Numbered from the stretch's first letter, positions 27,101 through 36,375 are shown. The stretch: DNA of 64,000 bases from Brevibacterium antiquum CNRZ 918 (GCF_900169145.1 NZ_FXZD01000003.1:1-64000); one strand, 5' to 3'. The notes: generated by a model not told the origin, from the sequence alone. Translations and numbers: made by a program.

Positions 27101-28792
27101 GTGCCGACGACTCCCTCATCAGGTTCGATTCTCCTCCGCAGAGCCGCTCGGCGGCGCCTCCGACTGCTCGTGCCCGGAGCCATCACCATGTCGCTGTGGC
27201 AGGTCTGCGAAGCGCTGGTCCCGGTCGCCATCGGCATCGTCGTCGACGTCGCGATTATCCCGCTGTCCGTCCCGGCACTCATCGTCTCCATCGTCGGCAT
27301 CGGTCTGCTGTTCACCGTGCTCAGCCTCGGCTACCGCTTCGGTGCCCGATTCTGCAATTCTGCCCGCGAACACGAAGCACACGCCCTGCGCGTCGAGATC
27401 ACCCACGCCGCACTCACCTCGGCGAACCTGCCACCGGACCGCGCCTCCGGCGAAGTCCTGTCAATCGCCTCGGCCGACGCTGACACGGCGGCACAGTCCT
27501 TCGCCCAGGCCGGACGCGGCATCGCCTCGGTGCTGGGCATGATCACGGCCGCCGTCTTCCTTCTCATCGCGGACCCTGTGACCGGCCTCGTCGTGCTCAT
27601 CGCCGTACCCATCGGGCTGATCATCGTGGCACTGCCCGGCCGCTCGGTGTCTGCGAAGGCCAACGCCCAGCTCGAAGCCGTGGCGCGAGCCGGCAGATCA
27701 GCCTCGGACCTGATGCACGGTCTGCGCGTGATCAAGGCCATGGGCGGAGAACCCTGGGCCGTGGGCCGCTACCGACACACCTCAGATGAAGCCGCGAACG
27801 CCGGCATCGCCACCGGTGAGCGAACTGGGCGGCTCGCGGGGCTCGGTGCCCTCGTCATGTCTCTCGTGCTCGCGATCGTCCTCATCGTCGCCGGTCTGCG
27901 CCTCATCGACGGACAGCTCAGCGTCGGCGCACTCATCGGCATCCTCGGCATGACCGCGTTCCTCACCGAACCGATGCGCGCCCTGGCCGAGATCGTCGGT
28001 CTCTTCGCCCAATCCCATGGAGCCGCCCAGCGGATCTCTCAGCTGCTGACCGACATCGACGGCGCCGGAGCAGCGCCGACGACCGCACCCGCAGCAACCA
28101 TCGACATCGACGACGAGAAGATCAGCGTCCGGGGCTGGGCGGCAGGGGAGGGGCGCACGGTCGACTTCACCACTCAATTCGGCTCCCTGACCGCCATTGT
28201 CGTCGAACAAGCCGAGACAGAGACCGCGCTGATCACGGCTCTGGCTGGCCATGCCCGCAGCACCGGGCTGGGCCAGATGCTCGTTTCACCGCACACAGTC
28301 GACCTGTTCGAAGGCACGATCCGCTCCAACATCACCATGATCCTCGGCGCAGGCGATGCCCCTGTGGCGCCCGAGGTGCTCACCGCCTCGGGCGTTGATG
28401 AGCTCCTTGGCCTCGTCGACACCGGGCTCGACCACCGAATCCAGGAACTCGGCGGCAACCTGTCCGGCGGGCAACGCCAAAGAGTGGCCCTGGCCCGCGC
28501 CCTCCATGCCGATCCTCAGGTCCTCGTCCTCCACGAGCCGACCACCGCGGTCGATGCCGTCACCGAAGCACGCATAGCAGACCGACTCCACGATCTGCGC
28601 AGCTCACGCGGGAACGCCGCCACGATCATTCTCACCAGCTCCCCAGCCTTTCTCGCAGCAGCCGACTCCGTCGTGTTCGTCCCTGCTGCAGGGCCTGTCC
28701 TCAGCGGAAAGCACGCCGAGCTCCTCGTCGCCGCAGACGAGTCCGCCGCAGGCGCATCCGCCGAGGCCTACCGCAACGCGGTGACCCGATGA
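27101..28792 (+). CDS. ABC exporter-fold transporter subunit with degenerate Walker A (heterodimer partner 1)
   Basis: The 563-residue protein has a six-segment transmembrane domain (residues about 15-320) and a C-terminal nucleotide domain. The position of Walker A reads VVEQAETETALI, so the P-loop Gly and Lys are gone. Walker B is VLVLHEP with His for Asp. The signature LSGGQRQRVALARAL is canonical. It therefore supplies a good signature motif but no ATP site of its own. The start is taken as GTG 27101; longer frames run into the divergent SDR gene. It overlaps the next gene by ATGA, so the two subunits are co-translated. The fold is shared by drug exporters and by YbtPQ/IrtAB siderophore importers. 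The possible iron box favours the latter, but the substrate is unproven. Confidence 0.82.
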   Translation: MPTTPSSGSILLRRAARRRLRLLVPGAITMSLWQVCEALVPVAIGIVVDVAIIPLSVPALIVSIVGIGLLFTVLSLGYRFGARFCNSAREHEAHALRVEITHAALTSANLPPDRASGEVLSIASADADTAAQSFAQAGRGIASVLGMITAAVFLLIADPVTGLVVLIAVPIGLIIVALPGRSVSAKANAQLEAVARAGRSASDLMHGLRVIKAMGGEPWAVGRYRHTSDEAANAGIATGERTGRLAGLGALVMSLVLAIVLIVAGLRLIDGQLSVGALIGILGMTAFLTEPMRALAEIVGLFAQSHGAAQRISQLLTDIDGAGAAPTTAPAATIDIDDEKISVRGWAAGEGRTVDFTTQFGSLTAIVVEQAETETALITALAGHARSTGLGQMLVSPHTVDLFEGTIRSNITMILGAGDAPVAPEVLTASGVDELLGLVDTGLDHRIQELGGNLSGGQRQRVALARALHADPQVLVLHEPTTAVDAVTEARIADRLHDLRSSRGNAATIILTSSPAFLAAADSVVFVPAAGPVLSGKHAELLVAADESAAGASAEAYRNAVTR

Positions 28793-30588
28793 GCGCATCT
28801 GCCGAGCAGGCCGCCCACACCACCCTGTCGATTGCCTCCAGGCGCCGCTCGTTCGCGCATCTGGCCCCGTTGCTTCGCTTACGGTGGGGCTGGCTCGTCC
28901 TGCTCGTTCTCGCCGGGATCGCCAACGCCGGTGCCGGGCTCGTGGGACCATGGGCGATCGGTCGTCTCGTCGACGAACTCCCAGCTGGGGCCGGTTCAGA
29001 CGTCGTCATCGAGTGCGCGATCGCTGTGGCCATCGCCGGTGTCGTCATGGCGTTGGGCACCTGGATCGGGGCGTGGGCGCTGGCCCATATCGCGATGCCC
29101 ATCGTCGGTGACCTGCGCACACAGGTCGTCGAATCCGCACTGAGCCTGCAATCTCAGCGCGTCGAATCCACAGGCACAGGTGATCTGGTCTCCAGGGTCG
29201 CCGATGATTCCCGCAAGATCAGCGAGGCCGCCGCGCAAGTGCTGCCGCTCATCGTCGAATCACTTCTCATCGTCATTGTCTCTGCCATAGGTCTGGCCGC
29301 GATCGACTGGCGCCTGGGCCTCGTGGGTCTCGTTGCAGTGCCGATGTACTGGCTCACCCTGCGCTGGTATCTGCCCAGGTCGGAACCGATCTACAAGGAG
29401 GAACGCGCCGCGTTCGGCAGGCGTGCCGGACGCCTCCTCGGCGGTCTCACCGGTGCCCGAACCCTGCGTGCCTACCGCGCCGAGGCAGGGGAGCTGGACC
29501 GCATCGATGCTGCCTCGGGGCAGGCCCGGGACCTGTCGATCGGAGTGTTCAGTTTCCTCACCCGCGCCTTCTCACGCAATAACCGCGCCGAGGCTGTCGT
29601 CCTGTCCCTGCTCCTCATCGCCGGATTCGTCCTGGTCTTCTCCGGCCAGACCACGGCCGGTGCCGTGACTACCGCGGCACTCGTCTTCCACCGTCTGTTC
29701 AATCCCATCGGTGCTCTGGTCGGGCTCTTCGACCAGATCCAATCCGCCGGAGCCTCGCTGACTCGTATGGTCGGCGTCATTGACGAGGCATCAACGTCGC
29801 CGAGGCGGTCGGGCGACGTTTCCATCAACCGGCCTGCTCTCGTGCTGGAGAACCTGTGGTTCACCTACGACGAAGATCCCGGGTCGAGCAATCATGTCCT
29901 CAAGGGTGTGAGCCTGCGCCTCGAACCGGGCGAAGTTGTCGCCGTTGTCGGCACCACGGGAGCAGGGAAGTCAACGCTCGCGCGGATCGCGGCGGGCCTC
30001 TCTGCGCTCTCGTGCGGGTGGGCCGGACTCGATTCGGGCACAGCCGCCTCGGCGGGGGGAGTGGAACTGACTGCGCTGCCGGAGTCAGTGCTGCGCTCAC
30101 ACATCAGCATGGTCTCGCAGGAGGTCCACACCTTCAATGGCACCCTGCGTGAGAATGTGGCGCTGCCGGTCCCGGACGCCACAGACGAACAGATCGCTGC
30201 GGCGTTGACCAGGGTCGGGGCTGGCTGGGCCGGCGAACTGTCCACAGGACTGGAGACCGAGGTTGGTGACGGCGGGACCCGCTTGAGCGCGGTCGCGGAC
30301 CAGTCGATCGCGTTGGCTCGCCTGGTGCTCGCAGACCCTGACTTCGCGATCCTTGACGAAGCGAGCGCCGAGGCAGGATCCGCCGGCGCTCACGTGCTCG
30401 AAGCCTCTGCCCGTGCTGCAGTGGCCGGGCGTGGGGCCCTCGTCGTCGCCCACTGTCTCAGCCAGGCCGAGACCGCGGACCGCGTTCTCGTCATGGCGCA
30501 TGGACGGATCGTCGAAGAGGGCACTCACGAGGAGTTGGTCGCCGCTGGTGGCCGTTATGCCCAGCTGTGGTCGGCCTGGTCCGCCTGA
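28789..30588 (+). CDS. ABC exporter-fold transporter subunit with intact Walker A/B and degenerate signature (partner 2)
   Basis: The 599-residue partner has a six-segment membrane domain and a nucleotide domain with a good Walker A (VVGTTGAGKSTLA), a Q-loop (SQEVHTFNG), Walker B with catalytic Glu (FAILDEAS) and an H-loop (LVVAHCLSQ). The signature is replaced by LSAVADQSIALARLVL. Combined with partner 1 this leaves one complete ATP site (this Walker A/B with partner 1's LSGGQ) and one dead site. That is the asymmetric arrangement of heterodimeric ABC transporters such as TM287/288. It starts ATGA-overlapped. It converges with mgtE, whose original stop is 27 bases away. Confidence 0.85.
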   Translation: MSASAEQAAHTTLSIASRRRSFAHLAPLLRLRWGWLVLLVLAGIANAGAGLVGPWAIGRLVDELPAGAGSDVVIECAIAVAIAGVVMALGTWIGAWALAHIAMPIVGDLRTQVVESALSLQSQRVESTGTGDLVSRVADDSRKISEAAAQVLPLIVESLLIVIVSAIGLAAIDWRLGLVGLVAVPMYWLTLRWYLPRSEPIYKEERAAFGRRAGRLLGGLTGARTLRAYRAEAGELDRIDAASGQARDLSIGVFSFLTRAFSRNNRAEAVVLSLLLIAGFVLVFSGQTTAGAVTTAALVFHRLFNPIGALVGLFDQIQSAGASLTRMVGVIDEASTSPRRSGDVSINRPALVLENLWFTYDEDPGSSNHVLKGVSLRLEPGEVVAVVGTTGAGKSTLARIAAGLSALSCGWAGLDSGTAASAGGVELTALPESVLRSHISMVSQEVHTFNGTLRENVALPVPDATDEQIAAALTRVGAGWAGELSTGLETEVGDGGTRLSAVADQSIALARLVLADPDFAILDEASAEAGSAGAHVLEASARAAVAGRGALVVAHCLSQAETADRVLVMAHGRIVEEGTHEELVAAGGRYAQLWSAWSA

Positions 30589-30614
30589 GCTGAGCACCCT
30601 GCGACTGACATTCC

Positions 30615-31982
30615 TCAGCTCAGTCCCAGGACCGTCGTCGCAATGGTGAAGTAGATGATCAGGCCGGTGGCGTCGCAGAAGGTGGAGATGAATGGGTTGG
30701 AGAACACCGCCGGGTCGGCGCCGATTCGCTTCGCGATGATCGGCATCAGCCCGCCCACGGTTGCGGCCATTATTCACACCGACAGCAGGGTGAGTCCGAT
30801 GACCAGGCCGATCGCCCACCCGTAGACGAGGCCTGCGACGACGAAGCCCAAGAGGCCGAGTACGGCTCCCAGCATCGCCCCGACGCGCAGTTCGCGCCAG
30901 ATGACTCTCCCCAGGTCGCGGATCCTCACCTCTCCCACGGCCAGCGCACGGGTCACGGTCGTTGCGGCCTGGTTGCCGGTGTTGCCTCCCGTACCGGTGA
31001 GCAGAGGGATGAAGAGGGCGAGGATGACGACCTGGTCGAGCCGGTCCTCATAGACCTCGAGGACCTGGACCGTGAGGATCGCCGACAGTGCGAGGACCAG
31101 CAGCCAGACGATGCGGCTCTTGACCAGGCGGAAGATGGTCGACGAGAGGTAGGACCGGTCCAGCGGCTCGGAACCGCTGGAGCGGGCGATGTCCTCGGCG
31201 TCCTCTTCGTCGACGATGTCGAGGACGTCGTCCATGGTCAGGATCCCGACGAGGCGGTCCTCCTTGTCCACGACGGGCATTGCAATCAGCCGGTGGGAGA
31301 GGAACTGGCGGGAGGCGACCTCACGGTTGGTCAGCGCCTGCGTGCTGATCGACTCTCGCACCAAGTCCGCGACGAGATCTTCGGCGTCGGCAGCGATGAG
31401 GTTACGCAAGGACACAACACCCAAGAGGACACGTCCGTAGCCGACGACGGGGAGGAGGTAGACGGTCTCGGGGCCGTCGATGCGGGCTCGGACGACTTCC
31501 ATCGCTTCGGCGGCGGTCCAGTCCTCGTGGAGGCTGAGGACCTCCGGGGACATGTACCGGCCGATCGCAGCCTTCGGGTACCCGAGGACTGCGGTGGTCA
31601 TTTCGCGTTCCTCGGCATCGAGGCCGCTCATCAGTTGGCGGGCGACGTTGGCGGGGAGTTCGCCGAAGAGTTCGGCACGGTCGTCGGGGTCGAGGCCCTC
31701 GACGATGTGGGCGACCTCTGGTTCGCGGAGGTTCTGGATGAGTTCCGCCTGGTAGCCCGGCGGAAGATTCTCGAACACGGCGAGTGCCTCATCCTTGTCC
31801 AGGATGCGGAAGAGGACCGCCGACTGCAGCGGTGTGCTGGTGTGGACGAGGCGGGTCAGCTCGGGCAGGGGCACCTGGTGCGCAAGATGGGCGATCGTGT
31901 CCATCGCCGGACGGTCGATGCGCCCCGTCAGTGCGGACTCGAGGCGGTCGGCCGCCGAGTTCTCCACCGTCATGTCTGTCAT
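30615..31982 (-). pseudogene. mgtE: Magnesium transporter MgtE interrupted by an in-frame TGA
   Basis: The frame from ATG 31982 gives the MgtE N-domain (superhelical repeats LREPEVAHIVEGLDPDDRAELF), two CBS domains (YMSPEVLSLHEDWTAAEAMEV and IAMPVVDKEDRLVGILTMDDV) and the membrane domain with TGTGGNTGNQAATTVTRAL. It stops after 402 residues at TGA 30774-30776. Beyond the stop the same frame continues without a shift as [32 protein letters not shown] to a natural stop at 30615-30617. So a single codon separates this from a full 455-residue MgtE. The lost part is the last membrane helices, including the conserved DPA-x-x-S-x-PF region. An ATG three bases after the TGA could allow re-initiation. 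A nonsense mutation or a base error are the simplest explanations. Confidence 0.85.
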
Positions 31983-32085
31983 GACTGCTCCTTAGCGTCC
32001 GCTGCCCGTGTGATCGCTGTCCACCCTATGCCACTGCGGGAGGCGGAGCCCAAAGGAGCCCGCGCGGAGGAGGTACGATCATCGC

Positions 32086-32568
32086 ATGGTGGGGCAGCAG
32101 AGCTATGCGACGACATTCGAGACCGGAACCGTGACCAGGTGGATCCGACGCGCGACGCTGATCGCGACTGCAGTCCTTTCCGCAATACTGCTTGCCAGCT
32201 ACCCGCTGCTGCCTGATCTGATTCCGACTCATTTCAACCTTGCGGGCGAGGCTGACGGCTATGGTCCGAGCTGGACGGTGTTCGTCATCGGCGGTCTGCT
32301 CTGCGCCCTCATCTGCGCAACGGCCTGGTTGTCGACGCGGCCGCAGGTTCTCAATTTCCCGGTCGTCGTGACTCAGGAGAACTCTCAGCTGATCTTCCGG
32401 GAGTCAGAACGGATGATGGTGTGGGTGTCAGCGTCGCTGCTCATTGCCTATGTCGGTACCGCCATATCCAGCTGGGGCGGCTACGGCGCCCCCGCCTTCA
32501 TGGCGGGAATCCTCGGTCTGGTGCTCGCTACGATTGTCGGGGTCAAGAGAACACTCTCGGCCGCCTGA
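32086..32568 (+). CDS. Small membrane protein, DUF1648/SdpI-like
   Basis: The 160-residue protein has about four hydrophobic segments. Just after the first is PLLPDLIPTHFNLAGEADGYGPSW, the P-x-x-x-P-x-H-F/W-x-x-x-G-x-x-D-x-x-G pattern of the DUF1648 domain found in SdpI-type immunity and related membrane proteins. GGAGG lies about 14 bases before ATG 32086. It is divergent from mgtE. No function can be assigned. Confidence 0.65.
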   Translation: MVGQQSYATTFETGTVTRWIRRATLIATAVLSAILLASYPLLPDLIPTHFNLAGEADGYGPSWTVFVIGGLLCALICATAWLSTRPQVLNFPVVVTQENSQLIFRESERMMVWVSASLLIAYVGTAISSWGGYGAPAFMAGILGLVLATIVGVKRTLSAA

Positions 32569-32578
32569 GCCACCCCTT

Positions 32579-32608
32579 CGACCAGCACCCCCTCGACCAG
32601 CACCCCCT
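32579..32608. repeat. 15-bp tandem duplication
   Basis: CGACCAGCACCCCCT occurs twice in direct succession between the DUF1648 gene stop and the lyase-family gene. Two units only; likely a slippage product with no evident role. Confidence 0.6.
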
Positions 32609-32679
32609 TGGCCTGGAACGAAGAGCGAACTCAGCACGATTCGGTCCTTGCTGAACCGCGGGCGTCCTAACATGGGGGT

Positions 32680-33486
32680 ATGAACGATCAGATCCCTGCC
32701 TCCGACCGTCAGCCCTCCCGCCGCCAGTCATTCCACCAACTGCACCGGCCAGGGGAGCCGTTCCTTCTGCCCTGTGCCTGGGACGTCGCAAGTGCCCGAT
32801 TGTTCGCCGAGGCGGGGCACCCGGCCGTCGGCACGACCAGCCTTGGTGTGGCAGCCGGCATCGGGGCCGCCGATGAGGACCGTGAAACCCTGACCGCCAT
32901 GGCCGGTTTGATCGGGAACATCTCACAGGCCTTGCCTGAAACGCTGCTCACCTGCGATTTCGAGGACGGGTACAGCGACGAACCGGGTCCCGTCGTCGAG
33001 ACTCTGCGGGGCAGCTTCGACGTCGACGGAATCAACATCGAAGATTCCGCTCGCGGCCAGCTCGTCGAGCCCGGGGCACTCGCCGACAAGGTCAGCGCGA
33101 TCAAGGGGGCGGTTCCTGATCTGTTCGTCAACGCGCGCATCGACACGTACTGGACTGGGCAGGACAACCTCGGCGGCACCCTTGAGCGGATGCGCCGCTA
33201 TGTCGATTCCGGGGCCGATGGGATCTTCGTGCCCGGGGATCTTGACCTGGAGACTATCGGGCGGATCGTCGAGGCCTGTCCGCTCCCGGTCAATGTGCTG
33301 GCCAGTCCGCGCTTCTTCCGCGATGAGTTCGCCGAGGTGGGGGTGGCCAGGATCAGTACCGGATCGCTGCTCTACCGAACCGCGATCTCAGCGGCATTGC
33401 ACTCGCTGAGTGGGCTGAGCGGAGACCGCCCGGCGCAGACAGCGAACGTGCTGTCCTACCGGACGGTCTCCGAACTGGGCGACTAG
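32680..33486 (+). CDS. Isocitrate lyase/PEP mutase family protein
   Basis: The 268-residue barrel protein matches the ICL/PEPM group: the start of the barrel with LLPCAWDVASARLFAEAGHPAVGTTS, the metal region DFEDGYSD, GINIEDSARG, and the VNARIDTYW strand followed by GADGIFVPG. The KKCGH-type catalytic loop of isocitrate and methylisocitrate lyases is not seen. It is therefore the small oxaloacetate-hydrolase/phosphonomutase-like type with unknown substrate. It stands alone in its strand context. Confidence 0.75.
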   Translation: MNDQIPASDRQPSRRQSFHQLHRPGEPFLLPCAWDVASARLFAEAGHPAVGTTSLGVAAGIGAADEDRETLTAMAGLIGNISQALPETLLTCDFEDGYSDEPGPVVETLRGSFDVDGINIEDSARGQLVEPGALADKVSAIKGAVPDLFVNARIDTYWTGQDNLGGTLERMRRYVDSGADGIFVPGDLDLETIGRIVEACPLPVNVLASPRFFRDEFAEVGVARISTGSLLYRTAISAALHSLSGLSGDRPAQTANVLSYRTVSELGD

Positions 33487-33496
33487 CTCCAGCAGC

Positions 33497-33985
33497 TCAG
33501 TCTTCGCCGCCGCCATCAGCGAGCGCGTCGAGATCATCGCCGGCGAGCGCGTCGACGTCGAGGTCATCGCCGGCGAGCTCGGCGACTTCAGCCTCGTCTT
33601 CGTCTTCGGAGACCATCTCATCGCCGGGGCGGTTGCCCAGTTCTGCGGCGGTGGTGGAGTCCGTGGAGAACTCACCGGAGATGTCCGGAGCATCGAGCTC
33701 GTCGTCCTCGCCCGAGTCTTCGAGGAGAGCATCGTCGGCACCTTCGATGCCGGTTCCCTCGGGGCCGTCGGCCCCTGGCTCGACGAGCGGGGAGGCTTCC
33801 GCATCGGATTCGACGTCGGCATCGAGTGCGGTGTCGACGTCATCGGCTTCGGCTTCGGCAGCGTTGAGCTCCGGGTCATCGAGCTCGTCGGCGGTGGGTT
33901 CTTCGAGAGTGGGATCATCCATCACAGGCGCCCCCATCTCGGGTTCGTCTGGCCACTGTGTCGGATCGGTGGGATTGTCGCTCAT
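33497..33985 (-). CDS. Hypothetical, highly acidic low-complexity protein
   Basis: The 162-residue protein is dominated by Asp, Glu and Ala with almost no basic residues (the only Arg sits in GNRPGDEM). It has no predicted membrane segment. The C-terminus repeats GDDLDVDALAGDDLDALADGG. ATG 33985 follows GAAGGAGCGATC, a clear ribosome site, and codon usage is like that of the neighbours, so it is probably a real gene. It is 116 bases behind the patatin gene on the same strand. I do not recognise a family. It is likely disordered. Confidence 0.65.
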   Translation of the reverse strand: MSDNPTDPTQWPDEPEMGAPVMDDPTLEEPTADELDDPELNAAEAEADDVDTALDADVESDAEASPLVEPGADGPEGTGIEGADDALLEDSGEDDELDAPDISGEFSTDSTTAAELGNRPGDEMVSEDEDEAEVAELAGDDLDVDALAGDDLDALADGGGED

Positions 33986-34101
33986 GATCGCTCCTTCGGT
34001 GGTGGTCGATGCTTCTGTCTGTCGACGCCCACATTGTTGCACGAGCAGGGGCCTGCGCGCAGGTGTCCTGGCTCGCCCGGATTTCGTGAACGCCGCTGCG
34101 A

Positions 34102-35085
34102 TCACCGGCGGTCGTAGCGTTCCTTCCACGTCTGCCAGTCCCATGTGCTGAGGAACTCGTGTGCTGCAGTCTCTCCGGAGCGAATGAGATCGAGCTTGTC
34201 CTCTCGTGTCAGGGTGAAATCGGTGCTGCTCTGGGACGCAGTGTCGACGAAGATCGTTCGATCGGTGACAGAAGGCTCATCGATATGGCGCCGGTCATGG
34301 GCGTTGATCATGGTCGACAGGAGCGAGAGGCCATATTGGTAGGTGTTCGCATTGGGACGCCATTGGGTTTCGGCCGTCGCCCTGGCAGAGAGCATCACAC
34401 CCAACGTGGGCCAACGTGCAGGCTGTTGATCCTTCCGGTCGAAGATGTCGACGGGGAAGTTCGACAGCAGTCCGCCGTCCGCCCCGAGCACCGTGGCGCC
34501 ACCGGCTATTCGCGGATCTGCTCGCAGAGATCGGGGTCGGAAGAAGAACGGAGTTGCGGCCGAGGCGCAGACTGCCTCGGCGACAGACTGAGAATCCGGG
34601 TCGACACCGAGCGCCGATCGGTAGTCCCAAGGCAGTCGCAGCATGCGACCGCGAGAGACATCGGAGACGATGACCACGAGGCGATACTGCCGCTCCGGCG
34701 GCAGTGCACTGTGGGGGTCATGCAGGCGAAGGTCTCCCCAGGTGCGGATGCCCTGCGCGGCGAGGATGCCGGCAAGGAAGTCGTGGAGGGCGGTGCCGAG
34801 ATACATGCCCTTGTGGAACAGGAGCCCCTGGACCTTGCCGAGCCACGGCACGAAACGGAAGGCCGGGCTGAGGTCTTCGAAGTCGGTGAAGTCCTTGCTG
34901 AGGATCGTCTCGATGAGCCTCTCCGGCGCGATGCCTGCGGTGGTCAGCGCTCCGACGACCGCGCCGGCCGAGGTTCCCGCGATGCGGTGGATGGAGTAGT
35001 CGGCGGAGCTCAGGGCATTGACCGCGCCGACGAGGCCGGGAAGTTTGGCTCCTCCACCTTCGAGGACCAGATCGGTGACGGCCAT
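34102..35085 (-). CDS. Patatin-like phospholipase/acyl hydrolase
   Basis: The 327-residue protein has the patatin oxyanion loop LVLEGGGAKLPGLVGAV, the nucleophile elbow IAGTSAGAVVGAL (Ser in GTSAG) and the catalytic Asp in LGADGGLLSNFP. The dyad Ser/Asp is complete. It would hydrolyse acyl esters of lipids. AAGGAGGGCGTC precedes ATG 35085. It has no signal peptide, so it is cytoplasmic or membrane-associated. Confidence 0.83.
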   Translation of the reverse strand: MAVTDLVLEGGGAKLPGLVGAVNALSSADYSIHRIAGTSAGAVVGALTTAGIAPERLIETILSKDFTDFEDLSPAFRFVPWLGKVQGLLFHKGMYLGTALHDFLAGILAAQGIRTWGDLRLHDPHSALPPERQYRLVVIVSDVSRGRMLRLPWDYRSALGVDPDSQSVAEAVCASAATPFFFRPRSLRADPRIAGGATVLGADGGLLSNFPVDIFDRKDQQPARWPTLGVMLSARATAETQWRPNANTYQYGLSLLSTMINAHDRRHIDEPSVTDRTIFVDTASQSSTDFTLTREDKLDLIRSGETAAHEFLSTWDWQTWKERYDRR

Positions 35086-35192
35086 GACGCCCTCCTTCTC
35101 AGCTGCCTGGGTGTCCCATCGACCTTGGTGTCGATGCGCCTTCTCTCATTGTCCACCCAGGCCTTCGTGCCGGCCGGAAGTAGCGTCCGGTG

Positions 35193-36077
35193 TCAGCGCC
35201 GAGCGCGGACTGGGTCGGCATCATTGAGCTCCGAGGCCGGTGAAGCAGTGTCCGGCCCTGCAGTCACGGGCCGCCGGCCAGTGAAGTGATCCATGGTCTT
35301 GTTGACGCCGAGGAAGTCCATCACCTGATCGAAGACCCGTGTGGGCAGCAGTCGCACACCTGGCACGAAACGAACGAACGGGGGCATGACAAGCTGCTCA
35401 CGCCCGGACTCGACGGAGTTGATGACCTTGTCCGCGACCTCCGTCTCCTCGAGAATCGGCAGCAGGCGGGGGAATTTGGTGGTCACACCTTCGAACATGC
35501 CGGTGTTGATGTAGAAGGGGCAGACGAGGAGCGTTCTCACATTGCTGCCATCGGCCCGCAGCTCTGCGCGCAGAGACTCGGTGAAGCCCACGGCCGCGAA
35601 CTTGCTTGCCGAGTAGTCGGTCTGCCGGGCCACCCCGGTGAGTCCCGCGGCGCTGGAAATGGTGACGATGGTGCCGCGGTCACGTTTGAGCATTCCGGGC
35701 AGGAAGGCGCGTGTCACCCAGTACAGGGCGAGGGTGTTGACGTCGTAGACGCGTCGGATCGCGTCCTCGTCGGTTTCGAGCAGCTTCTTGCCGGTGACGA
35801 TTCCCGCGCAGTTGATGACGACATCGACCGGTCCGGCTTCTTCCGCAGCGTCTGCCACCTGGTCGGAGTCGCCCACATTGACGGCAAATGAACGGGCGTG
35901 CGATCCGGTCGCCACGATCTCATCGCGAACGCTCTGTCCGCGTTCTTCCGAGAGGTCCCAGATCAGAATCTCCGCGGCGCCACGGGCTGCAGAATCCAGA
36001 GCCATCAAGCGTCCGATTCCGCTGCCAGCCCCGGTGATCAGCACTCGTGCACCGGCAATTTGGGTTCCACGTTTCAT
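35193..36077 (-). CDS. Short-chain dehydrogenase/reductase (SDR16C/RDHE-like)
   Basis: The 294-residue SDR has VLITGAGSGIGRLMAL, INCAGIVTG in place of NNAG, the catalytic ISSAAGLTGVARQTDYSASKFA (Ser, Tyr, Lys) and a C-terminal FVRFVPGVRLLPTRVFDQVMDFLGVNKTM typical of 17beta-HSD11/RDHE2-like SDRs acting on lipophilic alcohols. AAAGGAGCAGTCAC precedes ATG 36077, which is chosen over a start eleven codons upstream. It is 107 bases upstream of the patatin gene on the same strand, which together hint at lipid metabolism (inference). Confidence 0.8.
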   Translation of the reverse strand: MKRGTQIAGARVLITGAGSGIGRLMALDSAARGAAEILIWDLSEERGQSVRDEIVATGSHARSFAVNVGDSDQVADAAEEAGPVDVVINCAGIVTGKKLLETDEDAIRRVYDVNTLALYWVTRAFLPGMLKRDRGTIVTISSAAGLTGVARQTDYSASKFAAVGFTESLRAELRADGSNVRTLLVCPFYINTGMFEGVTTKFPRLLPILEETEVADKVINSVESGREQLVMPPFVRFVPGVRLLPTRVFDQVMDFLGVNKTMDHFTGRRPVTAGPDTASPASELNDADPVRARR

Positions 36078-36188
36078 GTGACTGCTCCTTTGCATCATGG
36101 CTTCAGCCAAAACTCCCAGGCTGAGGCTTCAAGCGAATGGTCGATACCTCAGTCCACGTTAGAGCAAGGTTACCGGTCAGTAAATAGA

Positions 36189-36224
36189 AGAACCCCCAGA
36201 TCTCCGGAGAAATCTGGGGGTTCT
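36189..36224. terminator. Bidirectional rho-independent terminator after the tRNA cluster
   Basis: AGAACCCCCAGA (36189-36200) pairs perfectly over 12 bp with TCTGGGGGTTCT (36213-36224), loop TCTCCGGAGAAA. On the minus strand it is 8 bases behind tRNA-Phe and followed by TTCTATTT, so it ends the tRNA transcript. On the other strand a TTCTTCTT run follows. Confidence 0.85.
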
Positions 36225-36231
36225 TCTTGCG

Positions 36232-36307
36232 TGGTGGCTCCGACCGGCGTCGATCCGGTGACCTTTCGATTTTCAGTCGAACGCTCTACCAACTGAGCTA
36301 CAGAGCC
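36232..36307 (-). tRNA. tRNA-Phe (GAA)
   Basis: Cloverleaf on the minus strand: acceptor GGCTCTG/CGGAGCC, D-arm AGCTCAGTTGGTAGAGC, anticodon loop CTGAAAA with GAA, T-arm CGGATCGACGCCGG. Discriminator A at 36235 is followed by an encoded CCA (36232-36234). It is the last of three tRNA genes transcribed leftwards. Confidence 0.93.
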
Positions 36308-36375
36308 AGGCCGCCAACATGCCGAAGCATGTTGAGAGAAACAAAGGCCCTTCCGAAGAAGAGCCTTGTGCTCCG

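Noticed and set aside
30774-30776. Selenocysteine reading of the mgtE TGA
   Set aside because: MgtE is not a known selenoprotein, no selenoprotein genes are nearby, and I saw no convincing SECIS-like hairpin directly behind the codon. A nonsense change or base error is simpler.
31983-32085. Magnesium riboswitch (M-box or ykoK-type) before mgtE
   Set aside because: The divergent gap is only about 100 bases with no extended leader or terminator-antiterminator pair.
34159-35289. A 376-codon plus-strand frame opposite the patatin gene
   Set aside because: The patatin frame has complete catalytic motifs and a strong ribosome site; the opposite frame has neither.
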